This document shows positions 34,441 through 42,669 of a stretch of 64,000 bases of DNA, piece after piece. Location: positions 769,895-833,894 of the forward strand of contig NZ_AXZL01000076.1 in assembly GCF_000485795.1 (NCBI RefSeq), read 5' to 3'. This DNA is from Shewanella decolorationis S12. Its GTDB lineage: Bacteria > Pseudomonadota > Gammaproteobacteria > Enterobacterales > Shewanellaceae. The position numbers and the translations under genes are program-made. Positions within the stretch are counted from its first letter, which is position 1. Each line of letters opens with the position of its first letter. The notes under the pieces were generated by a model that saw only the letters and a program-made list of their open reading frames with translations, searched no databases and had not been told where the DNA came from.

Positions 34441-34674
34441 TTAGTCCGACGTGTCTTGCTCGGCATCCTTGCGGTATTCCAAAATATCCCCCGGCTGACA
34501 GGCTAAGTATTCACAGATACTCGCCAAGGTATCAAAACGCACCCCTTTGACTTTGCCCCGCTTAAGCAAGGACAAGTTAGCCTCGGTAATGCCCACCGCT
34601 TTGGCCAGCTCCTTAGAACTCACCTTTCGCATCGCCATCATGACGTCTAAATTAACGATAATATTCAAAATCAA
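34441..34674 (-). CDS. small XRE/Cro-type regulator (YozG-like)
   Basis: A 77-residue helix-turn-helix protein: KVSSKELAKAVGITEANLS is the HTH and LACQPGDILEYRKD the closing part, as in the YozG/YdzF family. The conserved IIVNLDVMM opening implies that the start lies upstream of the ATG cluster; the TTG at 34674 is used. That start overlaps the stop of the DUF2975 gene, so translation is coupled. Members of this family control their partner membrane protein. Confidence 0.85.
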   Translation of the reverse strand: MILNIIVNLDVMMAMRKVSSKELAKAVGITEANLSLLKRGKVKGVRFDTLASICEYLACQPGDILEYRKDAEQDTSD

Positions 34675-35189
34675 ACAAACTCTTTGTTTTCCGCCTCATA
34701 ATCGCGGGCGGCTTTAAGCAAATACACGATCAGCAACATCAATAAAATCGTGGTGATATTGCCAAAATCGAGCACTAATTCGATGCGACCATCCTCAAAA
34801 AATGACTGATGATAGTAGCCTACGCCTAAGTTTTGTAGCATTTCAAACACTAAGGCGGCCGCTTTCAGCCAAACGAGCCACAAGTAACATTTCATGCTCT
34901 CATCACTGAAAAACAACCCCCGTTGATAGCAGGATAACAGCCGTTGCAGCCAATAAACACCAACTAAAAATGAGATAAATAAAGGGGTTAGCATAGCGAG
35001 TAATAGGTTTCGGCTAGCGTTCGGCAAGTTCCACAGTTCGAGGAACTGGGAATTACTGGTATTGAAGCGGATCTCATCATAGGCCCAATAGCTATAAAGC
35101 AGATGGGCGATAATCGCCACCGCAGATAACAGCACCAGCCAGCGACAAAAACCGCTGATTTTTATCAATTTTTCAAAATTTTGATTCAT
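34671..35189 (-). CDS. DUF2975 membrane protein
   Basis: A 172-residue protein with four membrane segments (for example WLVLLSAVAIIAHLLYSYW, LLLAMLTPLFISFLVGVYWL and ITTILLMLLIVYLL) and the central segment LSCYQRGLFFSDESMKCY. This is the DUF2975 layout. It is usually paired with a YozG-type regulator, as here. Function is unknown; a stress or sporulation link is known only in Gram-positives. The ATG at 35189 follows GGGTGAG. Confidence 0.82.
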   Translation of the reverse strand: MNQNFEKLIKISGFCRWLVLLSAVAIIAHLLYSYWAYDEIRFNTSNSQFLELWNLPNASRNLLLAMLTPLFISFLVGVYWLQRLLSCYQRGLFFSDESMKCYLWLVWLKAAALVFEMLQNLGVGYYHQSFFEDGRIELVLDFGNITTILLMLLIVYLLKAARDYEAENKEFV

Positions 35190-35346
35190 CCACTCACCCA
35201 AACATCATCCCAAGCCGTTCATAGCGAACGAGCACCAGTATAATCCTTCGACAAAAAATATTACAAAGAAATATAATTTTATTGTTTCACGATAATTAAT
35301 TTTCGTATTAGCATAATGTCAACTTTCATAAACTAAGGTTACGACA

Positions 35347-37407
35347 ATGCAAAAATTTCCATTTACGAGTCAGTTATGCAGTGTTGCCATTGCCGCCGCA
35401 CTGCTGCTGACGGGTTGCACTACGGCGGATGTTCGCAACGAACAGCCTCAAGTTGCCGCGACGCAGCAAACCGAAGCACCGTTAATTCCTATCGAAAACT
35501 TCTTTAACGAGCAGAGCATTCACCATCTGAAAATGTCAGACGATGGCAAGTGGCTCGCCTTTGTAAAGGAGTATCAAGGGGCCAGCAATATCTATCTGAT
35601 GGCGGATAAGAGCGACCTCGCCAGCGCCACGCCACTGACCACATCGGTAGAACCCATCCGCGCCTTTGAATGGTCTGCCCAGGGTAATGATTTATTCTTT
35701 ATGAAGGACAAAGGCGGTAATGAGAACACCCAGATTTACAAGCTGAGCTTTGAAGAACACGCGGGCAAAATCACCGCCAAAGAGCAGCGCTTAACCCATA
35801 AGGACGATGTGCAATACAGCGTGCTCGAGCAGGTAAAAGACAATCCTGATTTGCTGGTTGTTCAAGCCAACCACGACGATTCGAGCCGCATGGATATTTA
35901 TCTGCTCAATATCAACGATGGCAAGTTAACCCCAATCCTGAAGAACGAGCTGAGCTTTACTCAGGTGAAGTTTAATAAGCAGGGTCAACCTGTGATTGCC
36001 AGCAGCAGTAATCTCGATAACACCAATGCCTTGTATGTGTTGATCGACGGCAACTGGCGCAAGATCATCCAAAGCGCCAAGGGCGAGAGCATCGATATTC
36101 TTAAAGTGAACGATGATAAGAAGCTCGCCTATATCAGCGCCAATATCGGTGATCGCGATAAGCAGGAATTGCTGAAAGTCGATCTGATGACGGGTAAATA
36201 TGAAACCATTCACAGGGATCCCGACAACGAGGCCGACGTATTTGGGGTACAGTTTAGCGATGCGGGCGAGCCCTTAGCGGTTGGTTACTATGGTGGACGT
36301 TTACGGGTTTACCCCTTAGATGCCGAGTTTGCTCGCCATTGGGATGTGATTAATCGTCATTTTAATCAAGATGTTGAAATCACAATTAGCGAGATGAACG
36401 AGAAAACCAATCTGTGGCAAATCCATGTCGCCAGCGACAGAGCCGCAGGCGCGGACTATCAATACAATGCCGCCACAGGGGACATCCATCTGTTAGTGGA
36501 CATTCCGGCCAGTATTCCTGCGGATCAACTCTCGCCACGCCAATCTATCGTGTATACCGCGCGGGATGGGGTGAAAATCCAAGCCTATTTAACACTACCT
36601 AAAGGTAAACAGACTCAGCTACCGACCATTATCCTGCCCCATGGCGGCCCTTGGGCACGGGATTTTTGGACACTCGACTCGGGTTATTTCCACGCGATTG
36701 CCCAGTTTTATGCCAACCGTGGTTATGCCGTGTTGCAACCTAACTTCCGCGCCTCGACGGGGTTCGGTAAAAAATTCTTAAACCTAGGCAACCGTAACTG
36801 GGGCATTGGCAGCATGCAGCACGATCTCACCGATGGTGCCAATTACTTAGTCGAACAAGGTATTGCCGATAAACAACGTTTAGGGATCTTCGGCGCCTCC
36901 TACGGTGGTTATGCGGCACTGTCAGGCGCGACCTTTACACCTGACTTGTACCATGCGGTGATCGCCTATGTGGGGCCATCGAGCCTAGTGACACTAATGA
37001 ATTCCTTCCCCGACTACTGGCGCCCCTATTTAGGCCAATGGTTTGAGTCGGTTGGCGATCCGCAAATTGCCGAGCAGAAGCAGGATATGGAAAAACGCTC
37101 GCCAATTAACTATGTCGATAATATCAAGGCGCCATTGATGCTGATCCAAGGGGCGAACGATCCACGCGTCACCCAAATAGAATCGGACAATATCGCCAAG
37201 AAAATGTATCAAAAGTCTTTGCCCGTTAAGTACATACTGGCAAAAGATGAAGGACATGGCTTTAGTAAGCGAGCCAACAAGCTGGCCTCGATTGTCGCCA
37301 CTGAGCAGTTTTTTGCAGAGCATTTAGGCGGCCGTGTCGATACGAATGTGAACCCCGACATTCTAAAACACTTAGACAGCCTTAACGTCGATATCAGTAA
37401 GCTCTAA
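35347..37407 (+). CDS. S9 prolyl oligopeptidase family lipoprotein
   Basis: A 686-residue lipoprotein (LLLTGCTT) of the S9C/S9B dipeptidyl-peptidase type. The N-terminal part (about residues 45-400) has WD-like beta-propeller repeats (for example MSDDGKWLAFVKEY). The C-terminal alpha/beta-hydrolase domain has LPHGGPWARDFW, the nucleophile elbow GASYGGYAAL and the catalytic His in DEGHGFSKRANK. It cleaves short peptides in the periplasm. AAGGTTACGACA precedes the ATG. A hairpin lies shortly after the stop codon. Confidence 0.9.
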   Translation: MQKFPFTSQLCSVAIAAALLLTGCTTADVRNEQPQVAATQQTEAPLIPIENFFNEQSIHHLKMSDDGKWLAFVKEYQGASNIYLMADKSDLASATPLTTSVEPIRAFEWSAQGNDLFFMKDKGGNENTQIYKLSFEEHAGKITAKEQRLTHKDDVQYSVLEQVKDNPDLLVVQANHDDSSRMDIYLLNINDGKLTPILKNELSFTQVKFNKQGQPVIASSSNLDNTNALYVLIDGNWRKIIQSAKGESIDILKVNDDKKLAYISANIGDRDKQELLKVDLMTGKYETIHRDPDNEADVFGVQFSDAGEPLAVGYYGGRLRVYPLDAEFARHWDVINRHFNQDVEITISEMNEKTNLWQIHVASDRAAGADYQYNAATGDIHLLVDIPASIPADQLSPRQSIVYTARDGVKIQAYLTLPKGKQTQLPTIILPHGGPWARDFWTLDSGYFHAIAQFYANRGYAVLQPNFRASTGFGKKFLNLGNRNWGIGSMQHDLTDGANYLVEQGIADKQRLGIFGASYGGYAALSGATFTPDLYHAVIAYVGPSSLVTLMNSFPDYWRPYLGQWFESVGDPQIAEQKQDMEKRSPINYVDNIKAPLMLIQGANDPRVTQIESDNIAKKMYQKSLPVKYILAKDEGHGFSKRANKLASIVATEQFFAEHLGGRVDTNVNPDILKHLDSLNVDISKL

Positions 37408-37410
37408 ACT

Positions 37411-37446
37411 TTTGCCGCCTTTACCAAGGAAGGGAAAGGCGGCAAA
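37411..37446 (+). terminator. hairpin after the S9 peptidase gene
   Basis: A 12-bp stem TTTGCCGCCTTT/AAAGGCGGCAAA with a 12-nt loop, 3 nt after the stop. The downstream T-run is weak (CTAGATTTTATAC), so a terminator call is moderate. Confidence 0.5.
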
Positions 37447-37557
37447 CTAGCCTAGATTTTATACATAAGCTCACCTTCAACTCTCAAGATAGAGAGTGCA
37501 GGATAACGAGCAGAAAACCGCAATAATTCATATATTTCATTTAGTTAGGGATAAAGA

Positions 37558-37848
37558 ATGAATCCAGCAAAAGTGGTACGTGCCAAGGTCAAACAATTAA
37601 CGGATTTACCCAATATTGGTAAAGCGAGCGCGGCGGATTTACGTCTGCTCGGCATAGAGACGCCAGTACAATTGCTAGGGCAAAATCCCTACCAGATGTA
37701 TCGCACTCTGTGTGACAAAACCGGCCAAAGACACGATCCCTGCATGCTGGATGTGTTTATATCCGTCACCCGCTTTATGGCGGGTGATGACCCTAAACCT
37801 TGGTGGTATTACACCGAAGAGCGCAAACAGACATACGGCCAGCTTTAA
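37558..37848 (+). CDS. Cdd1-like helix-hairpin-helix protein
   Basis: A 96-residue protein. LTDLPNIGKASAADLRLLGI is a helix-hairpin-helix unit, and PWWYYTEERK near the end matches the Cdd1/pathogenicity-locus family. HhH domains bind DNA backbones, but the role of this family is unknown. AGGG precedes the ATG. Its stop overlaps that of the convergent AI-2E permease gene by 4 nt, so no terminator separates them. Confidence 0.85.
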   Translation: MNPAKVVRAKVKQLTDLPNIGKASAADLRLLGIETPVQLLGQNPYQMYRTLCDKTGQRHDPCMLDVFISVTRFMAGDDPKPWWYYTEERKQTYGQL

Positions 37849-38957
37849 TCTAGGTGCTTTGTCTCTTGGTATGCTGCTCTCAAAGCCTCTGGCGAATCCG
37901 ATTCAGTTCTGGGCTCATCCCTTAACCACTCGCGCCAGATAGCAATCAGCAACGCCATCAATACTGGGCCAACAAACAGGCCAACGAATCCCATGGTTTT
38001 CACCCCGCCAATCAGCCCGAAGAAAGTCGGCAGGAAAGGTAATTTGATTGGCCCGCCCACCAGATTAGGTCTTAGGGTTTTATCGACAATAAACAGCTCG
38101 ACACTGCCCCAGAGGAATAAGCCGATCCCCGCCGTCATATCGCCGGTGCCAACTAAATACAGTGAGATCAAGGTGAACATGGTTGGCGCGCCGCCGGGCA
38201 CTAAGGCCATAAACGCGGTCAACACTCCAAAGGCCACGGCCGAAGGTACGCCAGCAATCCAGTAAGCAATCCCCAACACTATGCCCTCGCCGATGGCGAT
38301 AAGCGTCATGCCGATAACGGTTGAACTCACAGTCGCAGGCACCACACGGGAGAATCGATGCCAGCGGGCAGGAAGAATGCGCTCGCCAACTATATCGAGC
38401 TGTTTGGCGACCGACTCGCCATCTTTATATAAGAAAAACAAGGTGATCAGCATAAACAGCAGGGTCAACAACAGACCTAAGGTATTCCAGCCCAATTGCA
38501 GTACCCAGCGGGAAATACCACTCAGATTCTGACCGCTAATCGCGCTAACTATTTTGCCCAGCTCATGGGGTTCACCGATAAACTGCTGCCATTGCAGGGT
38601 AAGCCACTCGCCAATCCAAGGTAAATCCTTAATCCACAGCGGCACGGGAGCGCCATGCTGGTTGGCATACACTAGCCACTCCACCCAGGCTTTAATTTCT
38701 TGTAAAGCATAGGAAAATACAAAAATCAGCGGCGTGATAAGCCCAACAATAATCAAGACTAACGCGATGGTGGCAGACAGCGCCGAGCGACCACCGCATT
38801 TAACCATTAATTTTTGGTACAACGGCCAACTGGAGAAGCAGACGATCAGAGCGGCCAAGGCGGGAACTAAAAAATCGATAAAAAAGAAAACACCAGCACA
38901 CAGCAATAAAATCAATAGGGTGCGACCTACCGCAGCATTACTGATAATCTGTGCCAT
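37845..38957 (-). CDS. AI-2E/PerM family permease
   Basis: A 370-residue protein with eight membrane segments and the family's GGAPTMFTLISL and VGGPIKLP segments (LRPNLVGGPIKLPFLPTFFG). Members are UPF0118 (YdiK/PerM/TqsA) exporters whose substrates vary from AI-2 to small ions; the substrate is unknown here. The ATG at 38957 has GCGGGAG 7 nt upstream; the longer frame to 39014 has none. It is convergent with the Cdd1-like gene. Confidence 0.85.
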   Translation of the reverse strand: MAQIISNAAVGRTLLILLLCAGVFFFIDFLVPALAALIVCFSSWPLYQKLMVKCGGRSALSATIALVLIIVGLITPLIFVFSYALQEIKAWVEWLVYANQHGAPVPLWIKDLPWIGEWLTLQWQQFIGEPHELGKIVSAISGQNLSGISRWVLQLGWNTLGLLLTLLFMLITLFFLYKDGESVAKQLDIVGERILPARWHRFSRVVPATVSSTVIGMTLIAIGEGIVLGIAYWIAGVPSAVAFGVLTAFMALVPGGAPTMFTLISLYLVGTGDMTAGIGLFLWGSVELFIVDKTLRPNLVGGPIKLPFLPTFFGLIGGVKTMGFVGLFVGPVLMALLIAIWREWLRDEPRTESDSPEALRAAYQETKHLD

Positions 38958-39239
38958 CCACATACTCCCGCAATAGAATCCAACAACAAGGTGGAAAACT
39001 TGGCAGAGTGCCAAGCAACAACCAGCCTTTGGGTGTTCCCCATTCTGTGAGCCAGTTTATTGCGCAGTGCTTTCCATGGGCAACGACATTTAACTAAAGC
39101 GTGAGTAGTGTATCAGTGCTGCTGGCATCCCCAAAGGCCTTCGAATGTCTCGAAGGCCAAATGGTTGAATCCCTATGGCGAGGCCTTGAGCCTTGGAGGT
39201 AAACAGTAAATGCTAACTTTGCACCTGTAACTTCAAACA

Positions 39240-40289
39240 TTAACCCATTAAGCCTAAAGCCAATTGCCGCGTTAGCTCGGCTGCGGGAATGTTTTGGCAA
39301 CCACTGGCATTTTGACCGCACCATAGCGGGCTAAAATCTCCAAATCCTTGTCGCTCCGCCGCCGCTCTTAAGCCTGCAACCGCCGAGGATGCCAAGGGGA
39401 AGTCTGGCACAGACTCATTTATCGGCCCCATCTCGGCCATAAAGCGGTTCACTATGCCGCGGGCGGGTCGACCAGAAAATAAGTTCGTCAGCGCCGTATG
39501 CTGCGCGGCGTCGCTTTGCAGCGCCTCACGATGAATGCTGCTGGTGTTGCACTCAGGGCAGAGTAAATAGGCCGTCCCCACCTGAACCGCCGAAGCGCCC
39601 ATTACCATGGCAGCGCGCACTGTGGCTACATCGACAATCCCGCCAGCGGCAATCACCGGAATATCCACAGCCGCAATCACCTGCGGTAATAGACTAAAAG
39701 TGCCGAGCTGCTCGGTTAAATCCTCGGATAAAAAGTGTCCTCTGTGCCCTCCAGCCTCTAAACCTTGGGCAATAATCGCATCGGCGCCGCGGGCTTCGAG
39801 CCAGAGCGCCTCCTCGACTGTGGTCGCCGTAGAGATAACTTTTGAACCCCAGGACTTAATTTCTAGCAGTAGCGTCTCATCGGGCAAACCAAAATGAAAA
39901 CTCACCACCTCAGGCTTAAATTTGGCTAACACCTCAGCCTGCGCCTTGCTGTAGGGTGTGCGCTGGGCGCCAGCAGGCTGCGCATTTGGGTCGAGATTAA
40001 ATTCCGCAAAATAGGGGGCTAACTATTCGAGCCAAGCCGCTTGCTTGGCCGCCTGCGGTAAAGGCTCGCTATGACAGAAAAAGTTCACATTGATAGGTTT
40101 AGTGGTATTGCCGCGGATTTCGGTTAACTCAGCTTCAAGCGCTTCGAGGGATAACATGGCGCAGGGCAAAGAACCCAATCCGCCCGCCTGCGATACTTCA
40201 ATCGCCAGTGCACTGCCCTGCACGCCCGCCATCGGCGCTTGAATAATTGGAAATTGGATCCCAAACAATTGTGTTAGTCGGCACGGCAT
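39240..40289 (-). pseudogene. nitronate monooxygenase interrupted by an in-frame amber codon
   Basis: The intact reading frame of about 349 codons runs from ATG 40289 (with GGAGGTGAAG upstream) to 39240, but a TAG at 40023-40025 splits it after AAWLE; the frame then continues in step with LAPYFAEFNLDPNAQ. The N-terminus has FPIIQAPMAGVQG and the second half VISTATTVEEALWLEA, then GADAIIAQGLEAGGH and AAGGIVDVATVRAA, which is the nitronate monooxygenase (2-nitropropane dioxygenase) FMN barrel. The enzyme oxidises alkyl nitronates. A single base change would restore it, so it may be recently inactivated; readthrough is possible but unproven. Confidence 0.85.
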
Positions 40290-40663
40290 ACTTCACCTCC
40301 ATTGAATAAATCCTGTAGCGACTCGTGCTTGCTTTGCTTACAGCTAATGCGGCGATAAGCGACCGAGCCAAGTGCGAGATGTTACAATCTACCAGAAAAA
40401 TGCATCCCAATTACAGCATTTAACCAAGCAGCAAAACTTGGCAGTGTTAAGCAGATGATAAATTGTCATCATTTAATGGATATTTCAGCCTAATTAAAAA
40501 CAAAAATAATATCCTCAAAATTGAAATTACATTTGTATCAAGATAAAAAGCAGTTACCGATAATTTATAAAAAATCCCGTGATACTCGCCGCATTCACCA
40601 ATTAAAAAACTATTTAGGAATATTTAAATCACTTATGATTCGGCCCCATTTTTTGGAGGCTAT
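40290..40663. other. gene-free A/T-rich region
   Basis: It lies between the broken nitronate monooxygenase gene and a small exported protein gene. It becomes A/T-rich from about 40430 and probably holds both promoters. TTTTTTGGAGG just before 40664 is the ribosome site of the next gene. No RNA gene or repeat was seen. Confidence 0.4.
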
Positions 40664-41080
40664 ATGCTATTAAAAACCCGTCTATTTTCGACAAAAATAA
40701 TCAACCAACTTATTATCTGCTTACTACTGATGTTTACCACGTCAGTTGCCTATGCAAAAAATGATGATAAGGACAATGAGATCACCTTAGGCCGCACCCT
40801 ATTACTCGGAATTGGCGACCACCCAGCAATCATCCCACTTATCATTTGCCGCCAAGCCAAACACATTAGAATCAAAGCTGAAAGAGATGTGAGTATCGAT
40901 CGTGTTGTAGTCACCTATGGGGATGATAAAACTCGCACCGTCCGCTTTGATACTGAGCTAGGAAAGGATGAGCACAGCGAATGGAAATCACTCGGTGCCC
41001 GTCGCTGCGTAAAAAAAATTGAAGTGTATGGTAATTCCGACCGCAGTAAAGCGGGCATTAAAGTATTAGGTCGTAAGTAA
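40664..41080 (+). CDS. small exported protein, possibly DUF2541-like
   Basis: A 138-residue protein with a signal peptide (LIICLLLMFTTSVAYA) and a mature beta-rich part: EITLGRTLLLGIGDHP, RQAKHIRIKAERDVSIDRVV and RCVKKIEVYGNSD. The alternating strands and the RCVKKIEV ending resemble the DUF2541 (YaaI) family; this is tentative. It has one Cys pair, which could form a disulfide. GGAGG precedes the ATG. It reads in the same direction as the lipoprotein gene 56 nt downstream. Confidence 0.55.
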   Translation: MLLKTRLFSTKIINQLIICLLLMFTTSVAYAKNDDKDNEITLGRTLLLGIGDHPAIIPLIICRQAKHIRIKAERDVSIDRVVVTYGDDKTRTVRFDTELGKDEHSEWKSLGARRCVKKIEVYGNSDRSKAGIKVLGRK

Positions 41081-41136
41081 GACTTACCTATTTAATTATT
41101 CCATCTTTATTCAATTGTGGAATTGGGCATATATCA

Positions 41137-41562
41137 ATGAATTTTCGTACAATATTATTGTTATTACTCGGTATTAATTTGACCGCATGTGTGACTTTTC
41201 CAACCGAGGAGTCGGCACAGGTTAAAATATTATGGGAAAACTCTGTCGCCATCGAAAACTGTACCTATAAAGGCACAGTTATTGGCTCGCAGGGGCATTT
41301 TTATGATTATTGGCTGCACAGTGATAGGGATATGGTATGGGGCACTCTCAACGAGCTACGCATCAAAGGCCATGCGCTCGGTGCCGATACGGTTTATCTC
41401 TATCAACCGTTTAAGTTTTTAGGCTCAGTGACCATGATGGGTAATGCTTACCAATGTGCTGAGGCTCATGCTTCTGAGGCCCAAGCTTCTGAGGATAAGG
41501 CCTCTAAAACTCTAGATTCGGCGAGTCTGCCGTCGCAGATAAAGACCGCATCGAGTCAATGA
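41137..41562 (+). CDS. DUF4156-like lipoprotein
   Basis: A 141-residue lipoprotein (LLGINLTACVTFP) with a short core: VKILWENSVAIENCTYKGTV, WGTLNELRIKGHALGADTVY and MGNAYQC. The RIKGHALGADTVYLY pattern and two conserved Cys match DUF4156, whose function is unknown. The tail is Ala/Ser/Glu-rich and low in complexity (EAHASEAQASEDKASK). Its stop lies at the start of a 7-bp tandem repeat. Confidence 0.75.
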   Translation: MNFRTILLLLLGINLTACVTFPTEESAQVKILWENSVAIENCTYKGTVIGSQGHFYDYWLHSDRDMVWGTLNELRIKGHALGADTVYLYQPFKFLGSVTMMGNAYQCAEAHASEAQASEDKASKTLDSASLPSQIKTASSQ

Positions 41563-41638
41563 GTTGAGCGTTGAGCGTTGAGCGTTGAGCAGACTTTCAA
41601 TGAGTTTTGAGCGGCTATCAATGAGTTTTGAGCGGCTA
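41563..41638. repeat. short tandem repeats
   Basis: Four exact copies of GTTGAGC at 41563-41590, then two exact copies of a 21-bp unit (TCAATGAGTTTTGAGCGGCTA) at 41597-41617 and 41618-41638. The two units share TTGAGC. They lie between the DUF4156 and ubiA genes. Confidence 0.85.
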
Positions 41639-41659
41639 TCAGGCGGCACGCCTGATAGC
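41635..41659. terminator. hairpin between DUF4156 gene and ubiA
   Basis: A perfect 10-bp stem GCTATCAGGC/GCCTGATAGC with a 5-nt loop sits at the end of the tandem repeats. It may be a terminator for both convergent genes; T-runs are weak. Confidence 0.5.
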
Positions 41660-41683
41660 TCTCATACAAACGGAGAGGAAAAC

Positions 41684-42544
41684 TTAGAACAGGTAATCGG
41701 CGCCTAAGCTAACAAACAGTGCTAATCCCGCCCAGTTATTGTTAAGGAAGGCTTTAAAGCAAGGGGCTCTTTCGCGGCCAAAAATCAGCATTTGCTGGTA
41801 AGTGCTAAAGCCTACGAAGGTGAGTAATCCCAAACCATAAACCAAGCCACGGTCGGCGCTCCAACCCGCGGCGATAAAACACAGCAGCGCGGCAAGTTGG
41901 AATAATCCAATGATTTGGCGGTCGTATTTGCCAAAAAGAATGGCGGTCGATTTGATACCAATTTTTAAATCATCATCCCTATCGACCATGGCGTACATGG
42001 TGTCGTAGGCCACAGTCCAGAACCAATTGGCGGCAAATAACCACCAAGCTTCGATGGGCACTTCACCGGTTTGCGCCGCATAGGCCATGGGGATCGACCA
42101 ACTCCACACCACACCCAAAAACATCTGCGGCATGTTCGTTACCCGCTTAGTAAAGGGGTAGATAATGGTGAGGATAATACCGACAACAGATAGCTTAACC
42201 ACTAAACCATTGAGCAGTAAAACTAAACCAAAAGCAGCTAAGCCTAAGATCACAAACAGCAATAGCGCTTCTTTGGTGCTGATTTCGCCACTGGCGAGGG
42301 GACGGGATTTAGTGCGTTCAACGTGGGAGTCGAGGTCGCGGTCGGCATAGTCGTTAATAATGCAGCCACAGGCGCGCATGATCACTACACCGATAATAAA
42401 GATAATCAACACTTTAATATCAGGCATTCCACCCGCTGCGAGTACCAGCGCCATTAAACAGGGCCAGAGCAATAACAGGGTGCCGATAGGACGGTCGAGT
42501 CGAGTCAGGCGGGAATACACGTCCCACTTCTGCTTTAGATTCAT
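41684..42544 (-). CDS. ubiA: 4-hydroxybenzoate octaprenyltransferase UbiA
   Basis: A 286-residue integral membrane enzyme with about nine helices. The first Asp-rich motif is INDYADRDLD and the second YDTMYAMVDRDDDLKIGIKS, both binding Mg-prenyl diphosphate. RLDRPIGTLLLLWPCL is the family opening. It attaches the octaprenyl chain to 4-hydroxybenzoate, before the UbiD step encoded elsewhere in this window. It stands alone, with uvrD ending about 125 bp upstream on the same strand. Confidence 0.94.
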   Translation of the reverse strand: MNLKQKWDVYSRLTRLDRPIGTLLLLWPCLMALVLAAGGMPDIKVLIIFIIGVVIMRACGCIINDYADRDLDSHVERTKSRPLASGEISTKEALLLFVILGLAAFGLVLLLNGLVVKLSVVGIILTIIYPFTKRVTNMPQMFLGVVWSWSIPMAYAAQTGEVPIEAWWLFAANWFWTVAYDTMYAMVDRDDDLKIGIKSTAILFGKYDRQIIGLFQLAALLCFIAAGWSADRGLVYGLGLLTFVGFSTYQQMLIFGRERAPCFKAFLNNNWAGLALFVSLGADYLF

Positions 42545-42669
42545 TAACTAGCTACTCCCTAACCTAATTTTTTATCTCGGTTGCTAGGGTAAGCATCATA
42601 TACCCTAGCCCCCTTTTAAGCGAATTTGCGCAGGCTTAAACTGTCACAAAATCATGACATTCATGCCAA

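Noticed and set aside
37845..37942. Frame overlap of Cdd1-like and AI-2E genes as an overprinted gene
   Set aside because: The overlap is just 4 bp of convergent stop codons; other frames there have no ribosome site.
40023..40289. Separate short gene from the nitronate monooxygenase N-terminus
   Set aside because: The product is the N-terminal part of the same barrel and the frame continues in step after the TAG, so it is one broken gene.
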